Assembly: GCF_000350225.1 (NCBI RefSeq) | Contig: NW_005179159.1 | Location: forward strand, 1 to 64,000 | Source: Chondrus crispus | Lineage: Eukaryota > Rhodophyta > Florideophyceae > Gigartinales > Gigartinaceae | Direction of reading: 5' to 3' | DNA length: 64,000 nucleotides | In this document: piece by piece, positions 50,435 to 60,536 of the stretch | Layout: each line of letters begins with the position of its first letter | How positions within the stretch are numbered: position 1 is the stretch's first letter | Translations under genes and position numbers: made by a program | The notes under the pieces: model-generated | What the model was told of the DNA's origin: nothing | Database searches by the model: none | What the model saw: only the letters and a program-made list of their open reading frames with translations

Positions 50435-51110
50435 AGTGCTGTGCCAAAACGATAACCGTTGCCAGTGCCATTTCTGTAAGTTACTCGACCACTTTTACCG
50501 TCGCAATGTCGCAAGGCATGCAACAGAAAATTCATGGGCGAGGATTCCCTCGCTCGGATGTAGAATTCTTGTGATATTTGGCACAAATCTGTGATCTGTG
50601 TCAAATTCATCGTCGGGGAAAGTGCAGTTAAAAACGAATAGCGTCGCTTTCTTTGTGAAGTAGCTTTGATTTCGGCATCAGGCCGGCGAGGCCCTGACTG
50701 GTACTTGAAGTTTCACGCTTCTTGGATACTTTGCAGTTGACGATCCGGCAAAAATCGTGTGTGTGCGTGTGGAAGTATTCCCCCGGGCGAAATTGCCTCG
50801 TTGAAGGAATCTGTTAACTAGGGAAAAAAACAAATAGCGGCGGTGTCAGCCAGCGTATGAGAGCTTCTTCGAGCCCCCCCGAAAAAGGGACAGCAACAAT
50901 CTGTCAGATTTCTGTTCAGAGACCATTTTCCCAGGCTTGCTTCATCACGACTTTGATTCAGAAGGCTATGCGGCGGTATGTATGCAGAAAGTCGACTATT
51001 TTTTGAGGCTACGTCTGTGCATCAATCGTGCACATGGCCACTGGTCTCACTGGAAACAGAATGGTGCAGATTCCGAAACGTATGAATTTGCTTTGTATCT
51101 ACACGTGTAC

Positions 51111-51176
51111 AGCATGGATTTCTTGCCTCATTGCTGTTGACTGCTGTTGACAGCAATGATGCAAGAAATCCATGCT
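51111..51176. repeat. inverted repeat, 27-bp arms, 12-nt loop
   Basis: Arms 51111-51137 and 51150-51176 match with one mismatch. A smaller inverted repeat (51182-51190 with 51201-51209) follows directly, and another pairs 51280-51291 with 51304-51315. Confidence 0.85.
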
Positions 51177-52921
51177 GCAGATGCTGATGTTGACATGCTG
51201 ACATCAGCAATAGTTGCAGCGGGTTCTCCCTGGTTGTAAATGTGACCCTGCAGCGACCCGCAGCGGGTTCTCTCCCTGGTTGTAAATAAAGTTTACCTTA
51301 CATCTTTATTTACAACAGAGCTAAGACCCTAGTTGCAGCTGATCAAGATCATAAATAAACATCATCTCTCGGCCTCTCGAGAGAGGTGTTTAGTCGCAAA
51401 ATTCCTCTCCGACTTGGTTGCATTCGGTTTGGCCGCCACTTTGACCGCCATTTCGATGCTGCGATACAGCATGCGAATGAGAATTATTGTTCATCGAATC
51501 TCAAAGACTGTTTGGGTACGAGCAGTGCCACCTCGTCGGAAAGAGACTTGCACACTCACGTTCAGCTCTTGCGTCAAATGATTCGGATGGTACCGTTATG
51601 AGCGCGTTCCTCATTGGGAATGGAAAGAGGAAAGGCGACTTCCCATGCCCCAACTCCCTATCGTCTCTACAGTACACACCTTTGCTTGAAATTTACGACT
51701 GAAGAAAGGAATAGCGCACCGACCTCGTCCTAACTGCCCGTACGGTAGTTTGCGTCAAATTTGCATTGTTCATAACCATAAGTTGAAGCGCGAACAGGTG
51801 AATACAGATCTTCAAGCCCTTATCAGAATCAAGCTTTAAATAGGAATAGAGACAACCACAATCAGTCGAGAGTCCCGCTCCCTGTCGACTTTAAAACAAA
51901 CCACCAAAAGACACTGACGTTCAAACACCACTTCCTGCCGTACATGCACCACAACTGCAGACTATGACACATATTCACTCGCCCCTCCCTCCTGCTTCAC
52001 TGCCAAACCCCGAAATTATCAAATCTATCTCCCCCTACGGCGCCGAGTTGCGCTGCTCTAGTATGATAGATGCCTCGCAATCTGAACATGCACGCTAGAC
52101 GAGTTACAGTACGAGTTTCTTTCATATTTCATATCATATTTCATATGCGTTTATCAAGCAGCGGTGCCCGTTACTCTTCCCAATGAAGTGCTCATTTATC
52201 TTGGTCGTCCGCCTCCTGGGCTACGACAAAGCTACGGCATTTGACATCAACGGGTGATGCACTTGCACGGTTGATGTCACTGAAGACCACGCTGACAAGA
52301 CGTAACGCTGCTATCCTGCGCAGGCGATAGATTGTATCTGTTGACAGATATCAGACTTGTGTCGAAGAAATACTGTTGCACATGAGGTGATGCTCGATGA
52401 CGTAGAACGGAGCATCGAAGGTGTTGGGGAAAGCGGCGGGGGTTCGGGGCAGCGGTGGTGCAAACATAGGTCAGCACCCAAAAGGAGGCTCGACGAGCTC
52501 CGTGCCGCAAAAAGAGAGTACAGTACGCAAAAAGACGCGCCCCCTAGATTCCGCGTGCCCTGATTGGCAGCATTGCAATACTTGAAGAGTTGGCGCTCAA
52601 TCATTTCATGTCCCACGCCACCTGGCTTCCGCTTATTCGCCTCTACACTCATAAAGATTGATCCACCGCCAATGGGAGCCGCCGCACCCCCCCTGTCCAG
52701 GCATGCATCTCACACCCAGTCGCCCTAAGCCGAGGCGGTTACCGGCACAAGTCTGCACTTCCGCCCCAACCCGACCTTTCTTCCCCATCCCTCGCAACTT
52801 CACTTATGTACCTAACCGCACCTCTACCTCCCGAAACACCGTCCCGCCCCCCATTTCTTCCTTGCCAGCACCACTGTTGAACCCCGTCTGCATCCAACCC
52901 CCCTCCCCCCCCCCCCCCCCC

Positions 52922-53021
52922 NNNNNNNNNNNNNNNNNNNNNNNNNNNNNNNNNNNNNNNNNNNNNNNNNNNNNNNNNNNNNNNNNNNNNNNNNNNNNNN
53001 NNNNNNNNNNNNNNNNNNNNN
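52922..53021. other. assembly gap of 100 N
   Basis: Exactly 100 unknown bases lie between poly-C runs. The sequence before the gap (CACCACTGTTGAACCCC) and after it (CACCAGTGTGAACCCC) is nearly the same, with similar bases and more poly-C following. The two gap edges may therefore be one region assembled twice. Confidence 0.95.
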
Positions 53022-53137
53022 CCCCCAAAACCCGGCCCCCCCCCCTTTTTTTTCTTTCCCACCACCAGTGTGAACCCCCTTTAGCTCCAACCCCCCCCCC
53101 CCCCCCCCCCCCCCGTGACCCTCCCTTCCCCGCCGTC

Positions 53138-53689
53138 ATGCGACAGCCCCGCTTTCTCCCACCCGTGCTACTCTTAACTCTGCTAACCCTCACTCACGCC
53201 CGCGACTACTACAGCCTTCTAGACGTCCCACGCGACGCCCCCGTCTCCGTGATAAAGAAGTCGTACCGTCGTCTGGCGCGGCTCTACCACCCCGACAAGC
53301 ACCCGGGCGACGCCAAAATGGAGCAAAAATTCAAGGACATCTCGCAAGCATACGAGGTCCTAGCTGACGACCGCAAACGCCAGACGTACGACGCCTACGG
53401 GGAAGAAGGCCTGCAGAACGGCGGCGGTGGTGGCGGCGGACCCGGTGGAGCCGGAGGCTTCCATCACGGCTTTGGCGGAGGCGGCTTCCGTATGGACATC
53501 GACCCGGGCATGTTCCACGATATGTTCGGAGGCGGCTTTGGTAGCGGAGGCGGCTTTGGGGGCTTTGGTGACTCGGGCGGCTTTGGAAGGAGGAGACGGC
53601 CGAGGCAGCCGCGCAGGCAGAAGGTTTGCTTTCAAAACAAGATATGTGAGAATAACTCTTGCTTTATGGTTAAGGAATGCAAGACATGA
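53138..53689 (+). CDS. ER-type DnaJ (J-domain) protein, short
   Basis: ATG 53138 starts 183 residues. Residues 1-21 form a signal peptide ([15 protein letters not shown]). A J domain follows at once: [13 protein letters not shown], then YHPDKHPGD with the HPD triad that stimulates Hsp70 (BiP), and [22 protein letters not shown] long Gly/Phe region follows. The peptide-binding domains of ERdj3/Scj1-type proteins are missing: after [11 protein letters not shown] the frame ends within about 22 residues. AAGGTTTGC at about 53620 could be a splice donor, but I see no continuation downstream. The start lies just after a poly-C run near the gap. Confidence 0.75.
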   Translation: MRQPRFLPPVLLLTLLTLTHARDYYSLLDVPRDAPVSVIKKSYRRLARLYHPDKHPGDAKMEQKFKDISQAYEVLADDRKRQTYDAYGEEGLQNGGGGGGGPGGAGGFHHGFGGGGFRMDIDPGMFHDMFGGGFGSGGGFGGFGDSGGFGRRRRPRQPRRQKVCFQNKICENNSCFMVKECKT

Positions 53690-53998
53690 GATAGCGTAGA
53701 GCGTAGCTATGTGGGGGCAGTGCGCGCCTCGCATAGGGGAGCGTCGTGGTTGTAAAACTTTTTGGGTTCTAAAGAAGGCGTCTTATCCTGGTGCATCTCT
53801 GGATAGCGTGGTGAGAGGTGCCTGCGACTGGACGCGCCTTGCCAAGGAACGTATGGTTAACAATGCTCGAGGGCGGTAGCCTGGTGCAAGGCTGGCGTTT
53901 GCGTCGCTTACCCTGTCTGTGTCCGCGAAGACGATGATGCCGCCGTTGAGACCATCCTGATGTCCATCCCGCCCCAACACCCGAATAACGTTACTCAT
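53690..53998 (-). CDS. possible small two-exon gene
   Basis: ATG 53998 opens MSNVIRVLGRDGHQDGLNGG and IIVFADTDR, then a donor-like GTAAGC inside the frame. Splicing to an acceptor such as CGCAG near 53821 would keep an open frame to about 53700. I do not recognise the protein and the second exon is a guess. Its start region faces away from the Tim17-family gene, about 190 bases off. Confidence 0.3.
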
Positions 53999-54191
53999 GC
54001 TTAATTTCTACGAACGACATACCGCCCCAAGCGTCCGTGATCCCACGCCGTGTTGCTGCCCCATTGGACGCGCATATCTGATATAGCGCTTCCCCCCCAC
54101 GTCATTGCCGCTCTTCTCCCCGCACCCCGCCCCTCCCACCCCAGCGACTCCATTCAACCCTCTCGCCTCGCCTCGCCCACCTGCGCGCCGC

Positions 54192-54575
54192 ATGGAGACG
54201 ACCTGCTCCGCGCGTGCCGTCGACGGCACGGTGCGCGGCGTGTGCGCGGGCGCTCTGTGGGGCTACATCTCGACGTCGTCGCAGCCGTTCGCGGACGCGG
54301 CGGCGCGGCGGCGCGCCGTGCGCGTCGCCATGGCGCGCAACGCCCTCAACTTTTCCGCCTTCCTCGCCATCTTCTCCGGCGTGTACTGCGCCATGACGAC
54401 GTCGCGCCCGCGCCACCCCGCCCTCGCCGCCGGCACGGCCGGCGCCGCTGCGGGCTCCTTCATCGCCGCCCGCGCCGCCGTGCCCCCCAGGATGGCACTC
54501 GCCACCGCCGCGCTGTGCGGCTTCGGCAGCGCCGTCGCTGCCGGCGTCGGGCATGAGGACCAGAGGCAAGCGTGA
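54192..54575 (+). CDS. Tim17/Tim22/Tim23-family membrane protein
   Basis: This is a 127-residue, Ala/Gly-rich protein with three or four hydrophobic segments: VRGVCAGALWGYIS, NALNFSAFLAIFSGVYCAM, ALAAGTAGAAAGSFIAARAA and MALATAALCGFGSAVAAGV. Small-residue-rich helices and the order Gly-rich helix, NFSAF, Arg/Pro turn, AGAAAG fit the family. Its members form protein-import channels of mitochondria or related channels in plastid envelopes and peroxisomes. I cannot say which. Another ATG-less extension upstream is open, but ATG 54192 fits the first helix. GC at third positions is very high, like the neighbouring gene. Confidence 0.65.
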   Translation: METTCSARAVDGTVRGVCAGALWGYISTSSQPFADAAARRRAVRVAMARNALNFSAFLAIFSGVYCAMTTSRPRHPALAAGTAGAAAGSFIAARAAVPPRMALATAALCGFGSAVAAGVGHEDQRQA

Positions 54576-54821
54576 GTAGGCAGGGGCGAGCCTTGTCGGC
54601 TGGAGGGATGCGGATTTTTGAGAGGTGAGCCACTGCAAGTTGCGCACCGCACGAAGGATAGACCTGCGTCTACTTTTATTTGTTCTAAGAATGGCGGTAA
54701 CACCAAGATACATCAACAGCATTATCAAACACTAGAAATTGAAGGAGTAGGGAAATGAGGTGCCCTCGACGAGGCCCTTTTTTCGATTCCCGTCACGGGA
54801 GAGTAGCCATTACTAAACGCA

Positions 54822-56359
54822 TTACTTGGATGATACAAGACGTCGAAGCGTCACATATACGCCGCCCTCTGAGCCTGCCGCCACTCTGCCCAGCCCCACC
54901 TCATCGATATCTCGTCCCACTCCCAACGTGTACATCCGTGCCCCCACCTCCTCGAAGGCCTTTCTGGATTCTCGCTCGGATTCCTGTAGCTCATCAGCGT
55001 GCGTTTGCCCGTCCGTAAGAAGGACAATTGCTCGGTCTCCGGGACGCACATCATCCTCAGAAAGTATCTTTCGAGCCCTACGGATCGGAGCCGCGATATC
55101 GGTGCTGCCCATCATCTGCTCCATGTTCTCAATCGAGCTGGACAGTCGGGACTTGCAAACGTTTGTTAGCGCGACTTCAACCTTGGGGTGCTGGTTGAAC
55201 TGCACTACGGACACACACGCCTCAGGATGCGAAACTCGAAGGTCCTCAACGAGCGCGAGCGAGAATGACTTCATCGTCTCGAAATCGTCATCGGTCACGC
55301 TCGAACTAGCGTCGATCAGAAGCACTACGCTAAGGCAAGAAACGGCAGGGTTGCTGGGCATCACGCTGACTGGAGACGAAGTCGACATCGGTACCACACT
55401 GTCCTTTGGCGGAGAACTCGGCACGGCGATGTCCATATCCGTGCTCATAGGCCAGTATACTGGCATCGGGACTTGCGTGGTCGCACCCTTGATGATGTCA
55501 AGAACAGCCAACGTCTCGCTGCCGCACAGAGTCAACCACGGAGTGTGGTCTGCATCAGTTTTAGCCTTCTCAGAATACAGCCTCTTCCAGGTACCAGCAT
55601 GCCTAGCGGCCGACGGTAAGATAGCGGAGTTAGCAGATAAATGACCCCAGCGGGTCTCTGTACAACGCTTCCAGCAGACAGAGTCGTAGGCGATGAGCTG
55701 GCGCAGACGACGAGACACATGCTCCAGGGCCACCAAGTCAGCTGCACTGAGGTCTGAATAACACATGGCTATAAGCTCATCTGGAAGCGAAGTGAGGATC
55801 AACTTCTCTGTGTTACCCTTGGACACGGGGAATATGGTATGTGTCGCTAAGGTAGAAGGAGCGTTTTCACCACTTTGCTGGGTGTTTGACGTTACTGGAA
55901 TCATGGAGATGTCAGTAGATGGCTGAGACCCCATGGCTATGACAGCAGAGTTAGACTGGTCGACGGGCGCGTGAGTCAAAGACATAGACGGGCTTGAAGC
56001 GTAAGAAACTGCAACTTTGCGTCCAGGGCGCCGAGACCTTCCAAAACGAGGAATCCTGCTGAAAATCGGCACCGAGGCCAGAACAGACTAAAGGAAAACA
56101 GTAAGAGCAGCACGTCATGACGTGGAAGAAAAAAATAGTTAGTAAGGCTGGTCAGCAAACTCAGACACGCCGGGTACCGTCCTCGTTGAAAACAAGGGAT
56201 ACATACTTGTACAGCGGAGAAGACAGCAGGCCAGCCGAAAACAGATTCTGGGACGGCAGAAGGGGGAAAGTCGGTGTTGGAGGGTCGGTTCTGGAAGGCG
56301 GGGGTCAGAGAGAATGCTAGCGTTGGGTGGAGCTGGGAAGCGGTTTCAGACAAGGGCAT
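54822..56359 (-). CDS. F-box plus von Willebrand A domain protein, two exons
   Basis: Exon 1 is 56359-56207 (ATG, MPLSETASQLHPTLAF). An intron of 119 bp at 56206-56088 begins GTATGT and ends TCCTTTAG. Exon 2 is 56087-54822. The join is in frame and gives about 472 residues. Near 150-196 lies an F-box (LPDELIAMCYSDLSAADLVA, ending CWKRCTETRW). From about 300 comes a VWA domain with a MIDAS metal site: VVLLIDASSSV, STDIAAPIRRA and AIVLLTDGQTHAD. An F-box links a target to an SCF ubiquitin ligase, so a metal-dependent VWA substrate receptor is a reasonable inference. Elongin C in this window is a different adaptor. Confidence 0.8.
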
Positions 56360-58227
56360 GCCGCATGTAGACGCAACAGGAGGCCCGAGCTAGGGTCGGG
56401 CCTTCAGGAAGAAGGAAGAACGAGAGACGAGAGACGAGACGCGAGGGGGGTCTCGTCTGGAAGAAGGTGTTACGTAGTAGAGAAAACGGGAGGGCAAGAC
56501 AAGAAGGAATATGAGGAGGGGAAATGAGGTGAGGAATGGAAGTTCGAGATGTTGGGAAGGTGGGTAGGGGGAGGGGGGAGGTGATTTGGAAGAGCAGCAG
56601 TAAGGAGTGTAAACGCATAGGAGGTTGGGTATCTGACCTCCGGAGGCGGGGGGTCTAGGTTGCTGTTGCGCACATGGGCTGTAGCCTATGAGATGAGCGG
56701 TATAAGAACAGGAGGCTTTTTGAAGCGTCATGGCGTATGTACTGGGGGCCAAAAAAAACCTTGGGGTGAACAGAGAGCTTTGGAGGGAGCAGGGAAGGGT
56801 CTGGGAGGGAGACAGAACGGACAAGGATGGAGAAGAGAGGGGGTACAGGGCAGGAACGACATGCACGTTGTTCCTTCCACAGCGTTTGGGATTTTGGTAA
56901 AGGTGGCGCCAGTATCTCAAGAAAGGCGTTGATTATTTCACTCAGGCGCGTGCATTTTCCACGCGTAAGTGCCATGGTCCCCTGTGCTTAGGGATAATTT
57001 GCGGATAGGAAGACGCGAGGCCATGAGATCAAGTTGTTGGAGATATGGTCTGAGGACGGATGTGGGCTTTTCATTGGATGTATAAATCAAATGCACACGA
57101 TTGGATCGAAATAACACGTGTTGCAATTTTACTGAACAAGATTGCAAATGTGCTGGCAAGAACAGCACGAGATTTTGGCTAGGCAGGACTGGTTCCCCCC
57201 TACGAAGTCTCTCAGCCGGGGCGTGCTGTCATATTTCTGTCCCCTAGCATCTCACTTTTTTCGCGCTGAGAGCATACGGGGCTGCGCAGAAAACCTACCG
57301 GCCCGGCGCAAGACGCAGCAGACGCCGTTCGTTGGCGTGTAGACACCGAATCACAATGAGATCCGTGAACCATTTTGTGGCTGCATGGGGGCCTCTTTTA
57401 ACATACAGGAGTCTCGGAGCTGACCTGCACCCACGAGCAATAGAATAGCTCCAAAAATATAGAAAAGCACTTCGTTTCAGCTCCGATAGTTGGAACCAAA
57501 CCAAGCGACTATTTGTTTACAGTGAGCACCAATAGAGCTGTTTTTGATAAACTTCCCAACAGCTTTCAGTAGGTGAGCTTCATTGGCAGCAGCGAAAAAC
57601 GATGTACTGCCAGAAAAACGATGAAGTGTATCTTTTTCAATTAAAATGTCGAATGTCACAGAAAACATGGTACCTTAACGACTGGGGCCTAATATCAAAA
57701 TCCTGACCTGCCCCACCGATTGGTTCTAGTCAATGAGAGACTGTGGTGCAATTTTTTAAAAAAAAAAAAAAAAACGAGAGTTTACCGGACACGATGAGCC
57801 AGTCACGTAATCCGATTTTGTCGCTGCGAGGTCTTCCGTGTTTTGATTTATGATGGAAAGCCGAGCAAACTTCTCGTTGACGCCCATCCTGCATTCAAGG
57901 GGCGAGTCCTGACAACCACAGGTCACGTTAAAAAAATGTACTGTAAAATGTGTATTGCGGTAAGACGTGGAGATATTCTGATATCATCTGTATACTTCAG
58001 ATTTCAAACAGTCATATCTTAGAAGACACAAGCCACCCAGCGCCGGAGGTAAATAGACCGAGAAGGAAGATGCATCTCTTGCTCGTCCCAACAAAATGAA
58101 GTTCCAGTTTTAGCAGGCACCACCCAAAAGCGCAGTGTCTTCCGACATTCCCGGGTATCTTCTTAGTCTTGTCACCCGTTCACGCCAGAGTGAAAAAAAT
58201 GGGAAAATCGCAGCGAGTCTAAAACGA
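56360..58227. other. no gene seen
   Basis: This includes the C/T-rich (on minus) upstream region of the F-box/VWA gene to about 56950, an A-run at about 57760, and otherwise unremarkable AT-rich sequence. Confidence 0.5.
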
Positions 58228-58300
58228 TGCCGACCCCCAGGATCGAACTGGGGACCTCAAGAACTTCAGTCTTGCGCTCTCCCAACTGAGCTAAGTCGGC
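58228..58300 (-). tRNA. tRNA-Phe (GAA)
   Basis: Reading on minus from 58300: acceptor GCCGACT, D-arm GCTCAGTTGGGAGAGC, anticodon stem CAAGA/TCTTG around the loop CTGAAGT with anticodon GAA, a T-arm with GTTCGATCC, and acceptor GGTCGGC plus discriminator A at 58228. All stems pair. There is no intron and no encoded CCA. A T-run for RNA polymerase III termination follows at 58224-58221. Confidence 0.95.
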
Positions 58301-58490
58301 TAAGATGCACGCCGGGTGTTAGGTTTGCCAATCAATATAAATTTAATTTTCGCAACTCTTTTATTGCAAAAAAATATAAATTAAATTGAACATTTAAAAA
58401 GTTATCCTGGACACTATTTCCTTAACGCACTTGTTGTCTTGTTTTCGGCAATAACATCTTGCAAAAACACTGGGATAGCAGCTTTTCAAA

Positions 58491-58648
58491 GCATCACATT
58501 CTTAATCTTTCTGCCTATTCATTTGAACATTTCTTAATCTTTCTGCCTATTCATTTGAACATTCTTAATCTTTCTGCCTATTCATTTGAACATTCTTAAT
58601 CTTTCTGCCTATTCATTTAAATAGGCAGAAAGATTAAGAATGTGATGC
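58491..58648. repeat. 31-bp tandem repeat inside a long inverted repeat
   Basis: The unit ATTCTTAATCTTTCTGCC with its tail to GAAC occurs at 58498, 58529, 58561 and 58592. The last copy runs into its own inverse (58592-58613 with 58620-58641, 6-nt loop). The inverse arm continues with GTGATGC, which pairs with GCATCAC at 58491-58497, before the first copy. So one inverted duplication encloses a tandem expansion. Confidence 0.9.
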
Positions 58649-59326
58649 AGACTGAGTACCAAGTTGCTTTTTAAACTGGAGTTTTGGTTTGAAAGTTATT
58701 TTACATGCGGTTTTAGAGAAATAAAATTCCCCGGTTTTAAGGTGGTTTAAAATAGCTTCTTTTCCAGACATATCTAAAAACGACCAGGAAGAACATGCAA
58801 TTCTCACAAAGTTATTTCTGGCCCCAAATCAGAAGTCATGTACGGTGGCGGTGGGTATCTTTTTGCTTTCTTGTCGAGGAAGTGCAAGTCAAGAAAAAAA
58901 AGGTCGAATAGTGTCCTCATATGAGAACAGCGGTCCGATAGACATACAGGTAGCTAGAACTTAGGACACCGAGGCGTCTCTAAAAAATATATATATATAT
59001 ATGTACATATATTGGTAATCTAGATCATAGGGTCCAGACTTTACCCTGCTGACGTCCCCCTGACGTCCGGGTCAAATCGTTCTCGCAATTCAGCCCGCCC
59101 CGTCGACAAGTCGTCCCGCACAAATGCACCCCTGCATCTGACCTGCACAGATTGGCGCTTCGTACCGTACCGGAAATGCTCATCTCGCCTGCACTATCTT
59201 ACTGCGCATGCCTTCTCTTCATCCCGGCCTCTCAGCCATGCTCCAGACAAGATACAACCTTGATAACCTGCGTTTCTGATAGGTTGTGTCCGTCAAATTT
59301 CCATGAGTACAGGGTATAATAATATT

Positions 59327-59383
59327 ATGTCAAATTGTCATGAGTAAGTGAATAATATTCACTTACTCATGGCAATTTGACAT
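59327..59383. repeat. hairpin, 28-bp arms, 1-nt loop
   Basis: Arms 59327-59354 and 59356-59383 match with one mismatch around a single A. Confidence 0.9.
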
Positions 59384-59767
59384 AGCTGACTTGACGTATT
59401 ATCTCACGGTAGCCACTCAACCCACTGCCCTGCCAAGTGAGAGACGGGGCACCGCCGAGGTAGTGCGCCCTCCCTGGCGAATGCCCCGCCTCTCTTGCCC
59501 TCTTGCTTCCACCTCAACATTGCGGAGAATGCAAGCCGAATTGCCCATCCAGCAAGGCATAAACTACAACATCCGGTCTAGTGTTGCTGAGGCCACCCTT
59601 TCCGCAAACGTTCTCACACACCCTGATGACCTTTCAAACCCGATTCAACCACCACTAACATCCAATATACCATACGATACTGTACCAGAAAATGATCGTA
59701 CAAAGTCTCAAATCCGCGTTGCGTCATATCCCATGGGATATGTGCACATCAGGGCATCGCGTCGGGA

Positions 59768-60536
59768 GAGAAAATTTCTTACGTGCCCCTTTTAATTGGG
59801 AATTTTTGTTACGTGCCCCTTTCTTCACCTCTCGAACGATTTTCCGGTAGAGGTACACAGTGTCTGGGGCTTCGCAAGTCGTAGTGTAGTGCCCAACTTG
59901 ACCACAAGCAGAGCAACGCGACTTTCGTTGAGGCGCTGCGACCCCCTGTTTCCGCCATTTCTTCGGCCGACCTGCCTGACTCGGAACTCTCCACGCGCTC
60001 ATCTGTCTGGCAATTGGCAGCATCTGTAAATCCACGTTAATGTTGACTTGAGAGGCAAGGGCAGCAACAGCAACATACTGGCTTTGAAGTGTTGCACTAA
60101 GGTTCTTGACCGGAGATCCACCCATCTCTACAAGGGTTTCGGTTAGGGGCTTGCGCTTATGTTTACCCTTGATAGCGTCGCAGGAGTGAGTGAGATTGAG
60201 TTTTCCCACTTTCCACAAGCCGTTGTTTGCCCTGCGGTCTGGTTGAGCGTTGACAATGTATGAGCACTCCTGGGAGGGGCACTTTATACGCAGGCGCCCA
60301 GGGTCTGACTTTCTTAACCTTGTGAGATCGGCCCACGGTGGCGCACAGGGCTAAGGATGCCATCAAGATGCTGTGCTTGTCAGGGAACGTGTTCCCTTTG
60401 ATCAAACTCATTCCGACGACGCCCTCTTCACCTTTTCATCACTGTAGCGCCCCCTAGCAAAGGGGCTTATATAAAGGGGCTTAGGTGCACGTAACAAAAA
60501 TTCTCAAATAAAAGGGGGCACGTAAGAAATTTTCTC
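59768..60536 (-). mobile_element. MULE-derived element with 41-bp flanking duplication
   Basis: The ends (59768-59822 and 60482-60536) are inverted repeats of about 55 bp beginning GAGAAAATTTCTTACGTG. Each contains two copies of TTACGTGCCCCTTT. The element is flanked by a 41-bp direct repeat (59727-59767 and 60537-60577) with one mismatch. Mutator-like elements usually duplicate 8-11 bp, so the flanking length is odd. Inside is a deleted MULE transposase gene. Confidence 0.8.
59815..60345 (-). pseudogene. MULE transposase, catalytic core deleted
   Basis: On minus the frame starts with an N-terminal MuDR-type DNA-binding motif (IKCPSQECSYIVNAQ and LNLTHSC). It then passes directly to the C-terminal part GRPKKWRKQG with zinc knuckle CSACGQVGHYTTTC. 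The DDE catalytic region that normally lies between them is missing, so this is a non-autonomous remnant that keeps both end-binding parts. Confidence 0.72.

Larger units (their letters stand above)
50435..53137. other. no gene seen
   Basis: This stretch contains the inverted repeats at 51111-51315, a short direct repeat around 51215 and 51260 (CAGCGGGTTCTC), and CT-rich sequence leading to the assembly gap. No open frame has a recognisable domain. Confidence 0.5.
58301..59390. other. non-coding with repeats
   Basis: I see no gene. It contains the tandem/inverted repeat at 58491-58648, a third copy of the 16-bp palindrome at 58913, a TA run at about 58990, and the hairpin at 59327-59383. Confidence 0.55.

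Noticed and set aside
234..59383. CRISPR array or Rho-independent terminators as explanation for the hairpins
   Set aside because: The DNA is eukaryotic (spliced introns, LTR elements), the hairpins differ from one another in sequence, and they lack U-tracts or constant repeat and spacer lengths.
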